Shown one piece after another: positions 46,322 to 56,450 of a stretch of DNA of 64,000 nucleotides. The position numbers were made by a program, and so were the translations under genes. The stretch comes from Nitrosomonas sp. Nm34 (GTDB lineage Bacteria; Pseudomonadota; Gammaproteobacteria; Burkholderiales; Nitrosomonadaceae). Numbering within the stretch: the stretch's first letter is position 1; every line of letters starts with the position of its first letter. The stretch is taken from NCBI RefSeq assembly GCF_900113925.1, contig NZ_FORD01000004.1, forward strand, positions 79,193-143,192. Reading direction: 5' to 3'. The notes below the pieces were generated by a model. It saw only the letters and a program-made list of their open reading frames with translations, searched no databases and was not told the DNA's origin.

Positions 46322-49300
46322 ATGAAAAAATCTTTTCTTTATCCGGTCATTTTGTGCACTGCAATTTTTTTTAACTCTCTTGCATGGGGAGAGACTGAAA
46401 AGGCAGAGTTTTCGATTCACCTCTTTCAGGATGGCCTGCCTATTGCTGATGCAGAACTCACGATCAGCAGCATGACATACGAAAGAACGGATGCACAACT
46501 CATTGAAGCTACGCCCTCCCTGCTTACCTGGCGTGTTGAAGACCAGCCTTTCCTTAAAACAAATGCCAATGGCAGCATCGCAGCAAAATTACCATCCGGT
46601 AAGTATCATTTCAAACTCAAAACAAGCGATCAGACATTTGCCTTTGATTTGCCTTTACATACCGCTGAGAATGTGCAAATTCTGGTGACTTTTTATTCCG
46701 ATGGCAAAGAGCCGTTACTCAACATTGAAAGCTCCGTTGCCGGTACCATTGCAGGCTCTGAAGCGCCAGGCGAGAAGCCGCCAGTTGCAGGGGATGGCAT
46801 TATGAGCGTAAAAGTTCTTTCTGTGGAAACGAAAAAACCGATCAAGGATGTGCAGATTTTTGTGAGCGGCCTGAAGCAGCAGCTCAGAACAAATGAACAG
46901 GGTCAGCTGGAAGCGAGCATCCCGGTCGGTAGCTATAGCGTTTCGTTGCTCCACCCAGCTTATAGCAGCCAAACGCAAGATGAAATAAAAATCACCAAGA
47001 ATCAGACAACCGAATTATCCTTCAATTTGACTCCGGCCGGTGTTGAGTTGGCGGAATATGTCGTCTTGGAGCCATTTCTAGCGGGAACATTGACCTCGGT
47101 CATTGAAGAACAGAAAACTTCAACACAGGTAACGACCGTCCTCGGTGCCGAGCAATTCAGCCGCAGTGGGGACTCTGATGTGGCCAGCGCATTAAGAAGA
47201 GCTTCTGGTCTAACATTAGTAGGGGGTCAGTTTATCTTTATTCGTGGTCTGGGTGAGCGCTTTTCCTCAACCTTAGTCAATGGGGCGGCGATTCCGAGCC
47301 CGGATGCAACGCGCCGTGTTGTGCCACTCGACCTTTTCCCTACCAACTTTCTCGAAAGTGTTCAGGTACAAAAATCTTATTCCGCTGATCGGCCTGGTGA
47401 GTTTGCCGGCGGTACATTGGAAATGCGTACCCGTGGCATACCGGATGAGTTTTTCTTTAATTTCAGCGCCCAAACCGGCTTTAATGACCGGACCACTTTT
47501 GACAAGGGCCTTTCTTATAAAGGAGGTGACACTGATTTTCTGAGTTTTGATGACGGCGCACGTAGTTTACCTAACTCGATTGCTGAGGCTACCAAAGATG
47601 GCAGCACTCTCCAGCCACAAACCACTTTTAATCCTAATGGATTTACCTCTCAGCAAATTGAAACCTTTGGAGAGGATCTATCTGATGTTTGGGATGTATC
47701 AGAAAAAAAGAAAGGGCCGGATAGAGAATTACAACTCGCCATGGGTGATGTATTTAATATGGGTAATTTTAGAGCGGGCTATATCGCAGCAGGGGGATGG
47801 AGTCAACAGTTCAGGAATCTGCATGAAATCAATCGGGAATTCACGCCAAGAACTGATGCCAGTGATGGCAGTTTACGGCTGGCTCGGGATTTTGACGTAA
47901 GGCGAACGTTGGAAGAAGTGCAGTTAAATGGATATCTTGCTGCAGATATAGAATACAAGGACAAACATCGAATTTTCTCCAGAACGATGTTTTTGCGTCA
48001 ATCAGTTGATGAAGCAAGAATAGACCAGGGCTTTACTGATGCGGAAACGACCGATGTGCGCAGAACGAAGCTTAAATTCTTTTCTAATCAACTGTTGATG
48101 CAACAGGTGGGCGGGGAGCATCATTTGGATTGGTTGAAAGATCTTTCCCTTAACTGGTTATATACCAATGCAACCGCCAAAAGAGAGGAGCCGAACACGC
48201 GGGATTACCGCTATGATGAACTTCCGGATGGCAGTTTTGCTTTTTCCCGCAGAGCGGACAGTAATCAGACCATGTTCTCTGATTTGACAGATAAGGACCA
48301 AAGCTGGCGTGTTGATGGAAAATTACCCCTTGAATTTTCCCCAAACTATAAGGCAAATCTGAATAGCGGTTTTATTCATCAGGATAAATCCAGGGATTCA
48401 AGTATTCAGCGTTTTACTTTTTTCCCTGTGGGGCCGGATGGAAGAAATCCGGCAGTTCTGGGGCAATCTTCACTGGAATCCATTCTGCAACCCCGCTTTA
48501 TCGGCCCAAATGGTTTCCAATTAAGAGATACGACGCGCCCAACAGACAGCTACAACGCCACTCAGAAACTCTTTTCATATTATGGCAAGCTGGATCTGAC
48601 TATGTATGAAAGATTCAATGTAACGGGTGGCGTACGCTGGGAAGATAATAACCAGTTTGTTGAAACATTTCAGAATGTTGCCAATACCAATCAATCTGTG
48701 ACCAGCAGATTAAAACGGGTGGATGCGCTACCTTCAGTAACAACCACCTGGTTTATCACCGACAAGCAGCAATTACGGGCGGGTTTCAGCCAGACAATTT
48801 CAAGACCGGATTTCAGAGAATTATCACCCGCGCCCTTTACCGATCTCAACACTAACACTGAAACAATCGGCAACCCTAATTTAAAGCAGACAGATGTGAC
48901 TAATTATGATGTACGTTGGGAATATTATTTATCACCCAGTGAAAATTTGATGGCCAGTTTTTTCTGGAAGGATTTAACCAAACCCATTGAACTCGTTTCT
49001 TTGCCTGGCACGGCAGGTCTACAAACTTTCCAGAATGCTGACAAAGCCACGGTTTTCGGGTTTGAGCTTGAATTATTAAAACAATTGGGTTTTCTGCACC
49101 CTTTGCTTAATAATTTTTATGCAGGCGCAAATTATACCTGGTCCGATTCCACGGTTAAATTGAATGCAGAGAACCTGCAAGCACAAACGACCAATAACCG
49201 CCAGTTGCAAGGTCACTCCAAGCATATCTTTAATTTCCAGATCGGATATGAAAATCCCGGCTGGAAAACACAGGCAACCTTGCTATATAACATCGCTAGC

Positions 49301-49525
49301 GAACGTATTGTCGCTGCTGGATTACTGGGTGCGCCGGATAAATATGAACAGCCTTTTCATCAACTGGATTTTGTTTTCAATCAGGCAGTCAACAAATGGC
49401 TTTCCATGCGTATGACTGCGCAAAACCTGCTGGATGACGATGTACTGGTCTTGCAGGGCAACGAGATCTCACGCCAATTCCGGCGGGGGCGTCAGTTTAA
49501 TGTAGGGGTGCGTATTAATTTTTAA
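46322..49525 (+). CDS. TonB-dependent outer-membrane receptor with carboxypeptidase-like domain
   Basis: A 1067-residue receptor, about 300 residues longer than simple siderophore receptors. It has a signal peptide (1-22, MKKSFLYPVILCTAIFFNSL start). An N-terminal domain follows, then a carboxypeptidase-regulatory-like beta domain (about 155-240, MSVKVLSVETKKPIKDVQIF). The plug region (about 270-400) has DVASALRRASGLTLVGGQFI and FIRGLGERFSSTLVNGAAIP. The barrel closes with GVRINF, ending in Phe. It lies 315 bases after the TPR gene and before the secreted protein, suggesting these work with the TonB2-type energiser. Substrate is unknown. Confidence 0.9.
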   Translation: MKKSFLYPVILCTAIFFNSLAWGETEKAEFSIHLFQDGLPIADAELTISSMTYERTDAQLIEATPSLLTWRVEDQPFLKTNANGSIAAKLPSGKYHFKLKTSDQTFAFDLPLHTAENVQILVTFYSDGKEPLLNIESSVAGTIAGSEAPGEKPPVAGDGIMSVKVLSVETKKPIKDVQIFVSGLKQQLRTNEQGQLEASIPVGSYSVSLLHPAYSSQTQDEIKITKNQTTELSFNLTPAGVELAEYVVLEPFLAGTLTSVIEEQKTSTQVTTVLGAEQFSRSGDSDVASALRRASGLTLVGGQFIFIRGLGERFSSTLVNGAAIPSPDATRRVVPLDLFPTNFLESVQVQKSYSADRPGEFAGGTLEMRTRGIPDEFFFNFSAQTGFNDRTTFDKGLSYKGGDTDFLSFDDGARSLPNSIAEATKDGSTLQPQTTFNPNGFTSQQIETFGEDLSDVWDVSEKKKGPDRELQLAMGDVFNMGNFRAGYIAAGGWSQQFRNLHEINREFTPRTDASDGSLRLARDFDVRRTLEEVQLNGYLAADIEYKDKHRIFSRTMFLRQSVDEARIDQGFTDAETTDVRRTKLKFFSNQLLMQQVGGEHHLDWLKDLSLNWLYTNATAKREEPNTRDYRYDELPDGSFAFSRRADSNQTMFSDLTDKDQSWRVDGKLPLEFSPNYKANLNSGFIHQDKSRDSSIQRFTFFPVGPDGRNPAVLGQSSLESILQPRFIGPNGFQLRDTTRPTDSYNATQKLFSYYGKLDLTMYERFNVTGGVRWEDNNQFVETFQNVANTNQSVTSRLKRVDALPSVTTTWFITDKQQLRAGFSQTISRPDFRELSPAPFTDLNTNTETIGNPNLKQTDVTNYDVRWEYYLSPSENLMASFFWKDLTKPIELVSLPGTAGLQTFQNADKATVFGFELELLKQLGFLHPLLNNFYAGANYTWSDSTVKLNAENLQAQTTNNRQLQGHSKHIFNFQIGYENPGWKTQATLLYNIASERIVAAGLLGAPDKYEQPFHQLDFVFNQAVNKWLSMRMTAQNLLDDDVLVLQGNEISRQFRRGRQFNVGVRINF

Positions 49526-50211
49526 TCCAAAACAAAATCCAGCTATTGATCCTTTTCAGCACAAGCTTAGAAGTTACAAAATAATATATCATTTTCTCTG
49601 ATGCTCAGGCTATGCCAGCTGGGTGTCATGTTTATTTAACCTGACAACTGTAACTGGATGGGGTGGGTCGGGTGAATGAGAAAATTATTGAAATACCACG
49701 ATTTATTGTAGATTGGATTCTCCAATCAAGCAGTCAACTACGGTTGTTAGATTGAAGGGTTATATTCAAATGCTTGCTATCAGTATTCCTGACAGTTGAC
49801 TATTTGTATGACACCTTCCCCTTCCTCATTATGGTTGATTTCCATGTTAATTGGATTGCAGAAATCACCATTATATGAATTTCCTTATTAGTTCAATTAC
49901 TTGTAAAAAATTTTACTTTTTACTCTTTACTGAAAAGCTAACGCTCTAAATTATGCAGGTAAGACACAATGCATTAATTTATTTTGCATGAAACACCCTT
50001 TATGTCATAGCAAAGTAACAATCTTGTCATATTAACTTGCTAAATTTGTTAAAGCAAAATGTTTAATCCTTCGGATTCACTTCCCCGTCCCCTCGGGCGT
50101 TAGAAACGGAAAGGCGGCTGCCCCGAAGGGAAAAAACGGCGTAATCCCCTGCTGCTTGCGGCGAGGATGGTCGTTTTTAGGTCGCCACAATTTTATTTTT
50201 GGAGATAATAA
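49526..50211. other. 686-base region between the receptor and the secreted protein, with structured leader
   Basis: The first ~530 bases are AT-rich and noncoding. From 50065 to 50180 the DNA becomes GC-rich and shows nested hairpins described in the separate entry. A ribosome site GGAGAT lies eight bases before the ATG at 50212. Confidence 0.6.
50065..50180 (+). promoter_or_regulatory. Candidate structured RNA leader (riboswitch-like), unidentified class
   Basis: Two alternative pairings are visible. CCTTCGG (50068-50074) can pair over seven bases with CCGAAGG (50123-50129), closing a ~60-nt domain. AATCC-TTC-GGATT can instead form a local hairpin. A second element is AAAAACG (50132-50138) with CGTTTTT (50172-50178). 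Inside it are ATCC/GGAT and TGCTGC/GCGGCG stems. It ends in a U-run, like an attenuator. It matches no riboswitch class I know, and no homologues can be checked here. Confidence 0.45.
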
Positions 50212-51813
50212 ATGGTAAGGTTTGAGAATAAGCGGGCAGGATTGGCAATAGCCGCAGCATCTCTGTTAGGTATGGTTGCAGCAAATAGTCATGCGGCAAC
50301 AGCTAGCTTTGATCCTGCGACGGGTGTGGTTGACTTTCCTGTAGTGGAAGTTTTAGATGGCGCAACATCCTCTTTTTACAGCGCGAAACTGCAAGTTACT
50401 GGTAGTGATCTACAACTGATAGCTGCTGACGTTATACCCCCTGCAAAGGGACAACAGCGTGTTGTATTTGATTCAGCAACAGCAGCTGTACATGTACCAT
50501 CTGTCGTCGTAGGTGCGGAAGAGTTTTATGTTAAGCTTCAGTTAGTACCTGGATCTGATCCTTTGCGTTTTACCGTTGCGCAATTGGTCAGCAATAATTT
50601 TCAAGGCTGTCCTTCTTTTTCCACACCTGGACCTAACCAGGGATCCTGTGTTTTAAGTGGTGAAATCAAGCAAGATATCACCTTGACTAAAAATACTCAG
50701 TGGATTTTATCAGGCGGCGTTTTTATCGGTGGCAATAATACTGACAGCGCTACATTAACCATTAATCCAGGCACAAAAATTTTTGGTCAACAGGGAGCTG
50801 ATTTCTTGTGGATCAGACGCGGTTCAAAGATTATGGCTGAAGGAACACCGGATAATCCTATTGTCATGAGCGGCCCGTTACAGCAGAGTGGTGGCGAATG
50901 GGGCGGTTTGGTACTTGCCGGTAATGCGCCGGTAAACGGTTGTAATGAAGGAGTCGCTGTGTGCGAAATCCCTTTTGAAGCTATCACATCCGAATCTTTT
51001 GGCGGCAATAATACTGAAGATAACAGTGGCGTAATCAAATATACACAAATTCTTTTCGCCGGCTTTGCCGTGCGCCCTAATGAAGAATTGAATGGATTAA
51101 CGCTCAATGGTGTAGGTTCAGGCACAGTGATTGATTTTGTTCAGGTTCATAAAGGCCTGGATGACGGGGTTGAAATGTTTGGTGGTACAGCACAGATGAA
51201 GCATTTGGTACTGACTGAAAATGAAGATGACAGTCTGGACTGGGGGAGCGGATGGAGAGGTCGCGCCCAATTCGTACTGATAAAACAATCTGCTAATGAT
51301 GGCGACCGTGGTGTCGAAGCAGATAACAATGAAGTCAATAATGATAGCTTGCCTCGCGCAAAACCGATTCTTTCGAATATGACCATGCTGGGCGCCCCTG
51401 TTGCCACCGAAGGTTTTCTATTACGCCGTGGTACGGGTGCGAATATTTGGAATACTGTTGTGACGGGCTTTCCAGTATGTATAACCATCGATGGCGGAGC
51501 CACTTTTCAAAATGCAGGAACTCCAGGCAATCTAAGTGGTGAATTAACGATGGTTAATTCTTTTGTAAATTGCGCTACTAACTTTAAAGATGGTGTAGAT
51601 GCGACGTTCTCTGTCACAGACTGGTTTAATTCCCAAGCTGGAAACAAAACTGAAGATGCACTCCTGAATGGCTATTTACCCGCGACAGGATCACCGCTGA
51701 CTTTGGGTGGCGCACCGGTCAATGATCCATTCTTTGATACTGTCGATTATGTAGGTGCATTCAAAGATGCCAATGATGATTGGACACAGGAATGGACTTT
51801 TAAATTTAACTAG
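50212..51813 (+). CDS. Secreted repeat protein (likely right-handed beta-helix), unknown function
   Basis: A 533-residue exported protein. The signal peptide is about 1-29 (MVRFENKRAGLAIAAASLLG start, AANSHA-A cleavage). After a ~110-residue N-terminal beta region come Asn/Gly-rich repeats, such as GGVFIGGNNTDSATLTINPG and GGEWGGLVLAGNAPVNGCNE, resembling right-handed beta-helix surface proteins. Conserved Cys pairs (GCP...GSC; NGC...VCE) suggest disulphides. No lipobox or sorting signal is evident. It is the last gene of the TonB locus and may capture ligand for the receptor (inference). I do not know a characterised homologue. Confidence 0.72.
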   Translation: MVRFENKRAGLAIAAASLLGMVAANSHAATASFDPATGVVDFPVVEVLDGATSSFYSAKLQVTGSDLQLIAADVIPPAKGQQRVVFDSATAAVHVPSVVVGAEEFYVKLQLVPGSDPLRFTVAQLVSNNFQGCPSFSTPGPNQGSCVLSGEIKQDITLTKNTQWILSGGVFIGGNNTDSATLTINPGTKIFGQQGADFLWIRRGSKIMAEGTPDNPIVMSGPLQQSGGEWGGLVLAGNAPVNGCNEGVAVCEIPFEAITSESFGGNNTEDNSGVIKYTQILFAGFAVRPNEELNGLTLNGVGSGTVIDFVQVHKGLDDGVEMFGGTAQMKHLVLTENEDDSLDWGSGWRGRAQFVLIKQSANDGDRGVEADNNEVNNDSLPRAKPILSNMTMLGAPVATEGFLLRRGTGANIWNTVVTGFPVCITIDGGATFQNAGTPGNLSGELTMVNSFVNCATNFKDGVDATFSVTDWFNSQAGNKTEDALLNGYLPATGSPLTLGGAPVNDPFFDTVDYVGAFKDANDDWTQEWTFKFN

Positions 51814-51891
51814 GCTGTTCAGAAGGCTTCATTACTCAAACGTGAAGTAGAAAAGCATCCAATAAATTTAAGTGTTCTGGTTTTATGGCAT

Positions 51892-51942
51892 AAAAATCAA
51901 TCGCTGGGTTTGCCGACATCGGCACCAGCGATTGATTTTTTT
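51892..51942. terminator. Bidirectional intrinsic terminator
   Basis: A 16-bp perfect stem (AAAAATCAATCGCTGG with CCAGCGATTGATTTTT) with an inner GCCGA/TCGGC hairpin and a T7 run. It stands between the convergent secreted-protein gene and cobS and has A- and T-tracts suited to both strands. Confidence 0.88.
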
Positions 51943-52000
51943 ACCTCCTCCCTTCCCTTTCTCAATTGCTGTTTACCCGTTTTAAACGTGGTTGATGAAA

Positions 52001-52753
52001 TCAAGCATTATTAATCGGTACCAGCAAAACAGCTGTCAACAACACGCTGGTTTCAGTTATCTCAATCAATGCACCGGCAGTATCACCTGTTGTGCCACGG
52101 ATGCGTTGCATCATCATAAGGCGCAATACTAAAAATATCAGAATAGTCATGAGGATTAGCCAGAAATAATCCAGCCCTGTCATCAGTAGCAATAAGAGAG
52201 GTGTAACAGTAATCACAAAAATACTGAGTTTGCGTGGCTGATAAGTTGCCAGCGCTGTACCCAGCCCATGGCTACGTACGTACGGTGTAGTTAAAAACAA
52301 AAGTGGAATCAGCGTTCTGGGAAGAATGGTCGCATATAATAGGACAATCCAATTATGCGCCATAAATAAACTATGCAGTGTAACAAATTTAAGCTGCAGC
52401 ACTAACAGGATGGCCATCACTCCCGCTGGACCGCAGTTGGGGTCTTTCATGATGACCAGGGTTTTTTCTGTATCTCCCATGCCGCCCACCCAGGCATCGG
52501 CACTGTCAGCTATGCCATCCAGATGCAATCCACCGGTGAGCACAACCCAGCCGCTAAGCAGCAAAGCAGCCACTACCAATGGTGGCGCATCACGCAATAG
52601 CCAGCCCAATGCACTCAGCAGTGCACCAATCATCAGACCAACTAGTGGATAAAACAACAAGGAATAACCCACAGTTTTCTCACTGAGTGATGAGGAGAGA
52701 AGTACCGGCAAGCGGGTAAGAAATTGTACTGCGACCAGAAAAGGTTTGATCAT
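52001..52753 (-). CDS. cobS: Adenosylcobinamide-GDP ribazoletransferase
   Basis: CobS joins adenosylcobinamide-GDP to alpha-ribazole(-phosphate) to make adenosylcobalamin (phosphate). The 250-residue membrane enzyme has about six helices and the signature LDGIADSADAWVGG (Asp-rich, near 77-90). KDPNCGPAGVMAILLVLQLK is also present. It is the last gene of the cobalamin operon, overlaps cobC by ATGA and is followed by the strong terminator. Confidence 0.95.
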   Translation of the reverse strand: MIKPFLVAVQFLTRLPVLLSSSLSEKTVGYSLLFYPLVGLMIGALLSALGWLLRDAPPLVVAALLLSGWVVLTGGLHLDGIADSADAWVGGMGDTEKTLVIMKDPNCGPAGVMAILLVLQLKFVTLHSLFMAHNWIVLLYATILPRTLIPLLFLTTPYVRSHGLGTALATYQPRKLSIFVITVTPLLLLLMTGLDYFWLILMTILIFLVLRLMMMQRIRGTTGDTAGALIEITETSVLLTAVLLVPINNA

Positions 52754-53355
52754 GCTGGCTTATGGCTCTTGAGCGTGACCTGGCAGACATTTTCATGCCA
52801 TTTCACCTCAACCGTTTGCATGGCCGCGTAAGGTACGTCAAAATTCAACAGTTGTTGCAGGGGTTGCTGGTGAAGGTGACACAGCAGAATGCGCATGACC
52901 CCGCTATGAGTAACCAGCAGGATGTTCTGACCGGCAAACTCGGTGTGAATGTCCTGCCATGCTCCTAGCACACGTGCATTAAAATTCAGTAAATGCTCTG
53001 CCTGTGGAGGTGGATGATCTAATGGATTACGCCAGAAGCGGATAAGTGCTTCAGCGTCAGCCTGCATCAACTCAACAGGAGTGTATCCCTCCCATTGACC
53101 GAAATGAATTTCCTGCAGACGTGCGTCCTGTGTGAATGGAATAGTGTAGCGTTCTGACAGCGCCTGAGCAAAATGCGCACAGCGCTTCAGGGGAGAGGTA
53201 ATGATATGCTGCCAATGCCTCGGAGTTTGCTCAACACGCATCCACATCTGCTGCCAACCTGCTTCGGTCAAAGCATGATCAGTACTGCCACAAAACCGTC
53301 CACCATGGCCAGTGTCACCATGCCTGAGCAGATCAATAAACGTCATAGAAGTCAT
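52750..53355 (-). CDS. cobC: Alpha-ribazole phosphatase (histidine phosphatase family)
   Basis: CobC removes the 5'-phosphate of alpha-ribazole-phosphate or cobalamin-phosphate. The 201-residue protein shows the phosphohistidine motif DLLRHGDTGHG, with His at about residue 12. The second histidine is in LLVTHSGVMRIL, and the acid in EIHFGQWEGY. Family membership alone does not prove specificity, but its place between cobT and cobS does support it. Confidence 0.9.
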   Translation of the reverse strand: MTSMTFIDLLRHGDTGHGGRFCGSTDHALTEAGWQQMWMRVEQTPRHWQHIITSPLKRCAHFAQALSERYTIPFTQDARLQEIHFGQWEGYTPVELMQADAEALIRFWRNPLDHPPPQAEHLLNFNARVLGAWQDIHTEFAGQNILLVTHSGVMRILLCHLHQQPLQQLLNFDVPYAAMQTVEVKWHENVCQVTLKSHKPA

Positions 53356-53370
53356 GCGATTGCTTTATTA

Positions 53371-54435
53371 TTATGTTTTGGTTGAAACGTGAGCGGAAGA
53401 AAACGTCGCCATTTCATTGTGCAAACGACAGGCCATGCGCAGCAGATTGACCGCTACGGCCGCACCACTACCTTCTCCCAAACGCATAGTCAAATCAAGC
53501 AAAGGGGTAGCTTGGAGTGCTTTGAGCACATGAACATGGCCGGATTCGGCGGACTGATGTGCATAAATAAACCAATTTCTACTCCCCAGGCAAATCTGTT
53601 CGGCAGTAAGCGCTGCTACAGTGCTGATAAACCCATCGATCAGCAGTGGCAGACCAAGTTGAGCACCACGGATATAGGCACCCGTTAGGGCAGCAATCTC
53701 GAATCCTCCGACACGGCGTAATGCTTCCAAAGGTGAATGCGTATGGCAACGATGCAAGGTTAATGCCCGTTCTATTATATTAATTTTATGAGCAATTCCT
53801 TTGCTGTCCAGCCCGCTACCTGCTCCGGCCAGTTGGGCAGGGGATGCGTTCAGCAACAGGCAGGCAAGCGCAGTCGCACTGGTAGTATTGCCGATGCCCA
53901 TCTCCCCTGCTATCAATAACTGCCGATTGTTAGCCTGTGCTTGTTCCGCGCTGGCACAGCCTGCATTAAGGGCGGCAGCCAGCTGATCCTCACTCATCGC
54001 AGCTGTGTGTACAAAATTGGCGGTACCGGCTCCGAGGTGATAGTGCTTCACATTGCTCAGCGCATCAGTTGAATGCACGGTACCAAGATTGATGATTTCC
54101 AGCTGCGCACCAAGAGTGCGTGCCAGCACATTAATCGCCGCGCCACCGGCAGCAAAATTTTTGATCATCTCAGTGGTGACGGACTGCGGAAAAGCAGAAA
54201 TATTCTCAGTAGCAACGCCATGATCTGCCGCAAATATCGAGATCTGCACCTGGTCGACGCAGGGATGCAAGGTATGTTGCAACGCAGCGAGCTGGACCGC
54301 GATCTCTTCCAGACGGCCAAGCGCACCCGGTGGTTTAGTCAGCTGCATCTGATGCTGTAGCGCTGCCTGACGAATTTGTTCATTCGGCATCGCTGGCGCT
54401 ATCTTGAGCCAATCGAGTGGAATATTTTTTTTCAC
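53371..54435 (-). CDS. cobT: Nicotinate-nucleotide-DMB phosphoribosyltransferase
   Basis: CobT makes alpha-ribazole phosphate from 5,6-dimethylbenzimidazole and nicotinate mononucleotide. The 354-residue enzyme has KPPGALGRLEEIAVQLAALQ, ADHGVATENISAFPQSVTTE and the GEMGIGNTTSATAL motif. The Glu base lies near residue 325 (RLGEGSGAAVAV). It starts at a GTG that overlaps the cobU stop (GTGA). BluB upstream would supply DMB. Confidence 0.96.
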   Translation of the reverse strand: MKKNIPLDWLKIAPAMPNEQIRQAALQHQMQLTKPPGALGRLEEIAVQLAALQHTLHPCVDQVQISIFAADHGVATENISAFPQSVTTEMIKNFAAGGAAINVLARTLGAQLEIINLGTVHSTDALSNVKHYHLGAGTANFVHTAAMSEDQLAAALNAGCASAEQAQANNRQLLIAGEMGIGNTTSATALACLLLNASPAQLAGAGSGLDSKGIAHKINIIERALTLHRCHTHSPLEALRRVGGFEIAALTGAYIRGAQLGLPLLIDGFISTVAALTAEQICLGSRNWFIYAHQSAESGHVHVLKALQATPLLDLTMRLGEGSGAAVAVNLLRMACRLHNEMATFSSAHVSTKT

Positions 54436-54959
54436 GAGCTTCCCTTAAGATAATGCGGCAGACCGGCCACTGTCAGAATCACCTGTTCGCATTGCCGGGC
54501 AATCAGTTGATGCAGTTTACCTGCTTCATCGCAGTAGCGGCGGCTTAATTCACCCATGGGGATCACTCCCATGTTGGTTTCATTACTGACCAGAATAATA
54601 CGTCCGGGTAGCGTTGGCAGAACAGAGAGAAAGGCTGCATGTTCACGCTCAAACACAGTGCGCTCCTCATGCAGCAGCAGATTGGTCAGCCACAGCGTTA
54701 GGCAATCGACCAACAGGCAGTGATTTTCTGCTGCCTGTTGACTGAGTACTGCCGCCAGTTGCAAGGGTTCTTCCATCACCTGCCAGTGAGCAGGACGATT
54801 GGCCCGATGCAATTCAATGCGTGCCTGCATTTCGGCATCTTGAATAGTAGCCGTCGCGATATAGATTACTGGCAAATGGCTCTGGATTGCCAGACGTTCT
54901 GCCAGCCTACTCTTACCAGAGCGTATCCCACCTAGAATGAATGTTTTGCTGTTAGTCAT
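54432..54959 (-). CDS. cobU: Adenosylcobinamide kinase / phosphate guanylyltransferase
   Basis: CobU phosphorylates adenosylcobinamide and attaches GMP. I use the ATG at 54959 ([20 protein letters not shown]), giving 175 residues, because it overlaps the cbiP stop in ATGA. The frame continues to 54992, but that would be inside cbiP. The P-loop is GGIRSGKS. The Asn-rich [20 protein letters not shown] motif and the guanylyl-accepting His in this fold are present. Confidence 0.95.
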   Translation of the reverse strand: MTNSKTFILGGIRSGKSRLAERLAIQSHLPVIYIATATIQDAEMQARIELHRANRPAHWQVMEEPLQLAAVLSQQAAENHCLLVDCLTLWLTNLLLHEERTVFEREHAAFLSVLPTLPGRIILVSNETNMGVIPMGELSRRYCDEAGKLHQLIARQCEQVILTVAGLPHYLKGSS

Positions 54960-56440
54960 GCGCAGACGCCTTGCAAATCGAGTAATTGACATAGCCGCCT
55001 GGTATCAAGGTAGTATTCGATGCTATCCGCCAACCGGTTAAAGGCTGCCTCACAGACAGCATGATAATTGGATGGCTGAGAATTATCTTTCAGACCAGCC
55101 CAACCCAATAACGCAGCGCACGCTTCAGCAGATTCAAACAAACCATGCAGATAACTGCCCATAATCAGCCCATCGTCACTCATGGCGCCATCTGACCCTT
55201 GTGGCAAATAAACTGCCGGCGAATAGTTCTTGTGGAAGGTAGTTGCGCCACAATGAATTTCATAGCCGCTCACATTCGCACTCTGATACGCCAGGGTGCC
55301 TTGCACGTTGCGCAGTAATTTGTCAGATTGTAATGTGGTACTCATCTTAAAAAAAGCCATCCCCTGTGTACTACTGCCAGCCTCCCCTTCCAGACCGTCA
55401 GGATCATGAATCCCTTCACCCAGCATCTGAAAACCGCCGCAGATACCGATCAGCTTGCCGCCATAGCGCAGATGTTGCCGGATAACGTGTTCCCAGTCCT
55501 GTTGGCGCAGCCATTCCAGATCAGCACGCACGCTTTTGGAGCCAGGCAGAATGATCAAATCTGCTGGAGGAATCGTTTCGCCTGGACCGATAAATTGCAG
55601 CTTGACCTGCGGATGCAGGCGCAGGGGATCAAAATCGGTATGGTTACTGATACGTGGCAATGCCGGCACAATAACCCGTAAATGCTCATGCTCTGCCAGT
55701 GCAATCAAGCCAGCTGTTTGCGGCAACGCATCTTCAGCTTCCAGATGTAACCCTTGAAAATAAGGCAATACCCCCAATACCGGCTTACCGGTATATTGTT
55801 CCAACCAATCCAGCCCGGGCTGCAATAAGGCCATATCTCCGCGAAAGCGGTTAATGACAAAACCCTTGATGCGCGCCTGCTCGCTCTCACTCAGTAATGC
55901 GAGCGTGCCAACCAGATGTGCAAACACACCGCCACGGTCAATATCCGCAACGAGAATTACTGGGCAGTCGACCGCTTCGGCGAACCCCATATTGGCAATG
56001 TCATTGGCACGCAGATTGATTTCTGCCGGAGAACCGGCTCCTTCCACGATGATCCTCTCGTATTGCGCAGCTAAACGCGCATGGGATTCGAGCACGGCGT
56101 TCAGTGCAATCGATTTATAGTTGTGAAAACCGCAAGCATCCATATTGGCCACCACATGGCCGTGAATGATAATTTGCGCATTTTTATCCGTATTAGGTTT
56201 CAATAAGACCGGATTCATATCGGTATGCGGTGCCAAACCGGCGGCCCATGCCTGTACCGCCTGTGCACGGCCAATTTCCCCACCATTACTGCTGACTACA
56301 CTGTTCAACGCCATATTCTGCGGCTTGAAAGGTGCCACGCGGATACCCTGGCGCGACAGCCAGCGGCACAAAGCGGTGACCAGCATGCTTTTGCCCGCAT
56401 CTGAAGTAGTTCCCTGAATCATCAATGTTTGTGCGTTCAT
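54956..56440 (-). CDS. cbiP: Cobyric acid synthase
   Basis: CbiP/CobQ amidates adenosylcobyrinic acid a,c-diamide at four positions with ATP and glutamine. The 494-residue protein has the synthetase P-loop [18 protein letters not shown] (10-27). The C-terminal glutaminase has its catalytic Cys in [20 protein letters not shown], plus His in [10 protein letters not shown]. It lies between cobD and cobU; its TGA overlaps cobU's ATG. Confidence 0.96.
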   Translation of the reverse strand: MNAQTLMIQGTTSDAGKSMLVTALCRWLSRQGIRVAPFKPQNMALNSVVSSNGGEIGRAQAVQAWAAGLAPHTDMNPVLLKPNTDKNAQIIIHGHVVANMDACGFHNYKSIALNAVLESHARLAAQYERIIVEGAGSPAEINLRANDIANMGFAEAVDCPVILVADIDRGGVFAHLVGTLALLSESEQARIKGFVINRFRGDMALLQPGLDWLEQYTGKPVLGVLPYFQGLHLEAEDALPQTAGLIALAEHEHLRVIVPALPRISNHTDFDPLRLHPQVKLQFIGPGETIPPADLIILPGSKSVRADLEWLRQQDWEHVIRQHLRYGGKLIGICGGFQMLGEGIHDPDGLEGEAGSSTQGMAFFKMSTTLQSDKLLRNVQGTLAYQSANVSGYEIHCGATTFHKNYSPAVYLPQGSDGAMSDDGLIMGSYLHGLFESAEACAALLGWAGLKDNSQPSNYHAVCEAAFNRLADSIEYYLDTRRLCQLLDLQGVCA

Positions 56441-56450
56441 AGAGGTGCTG

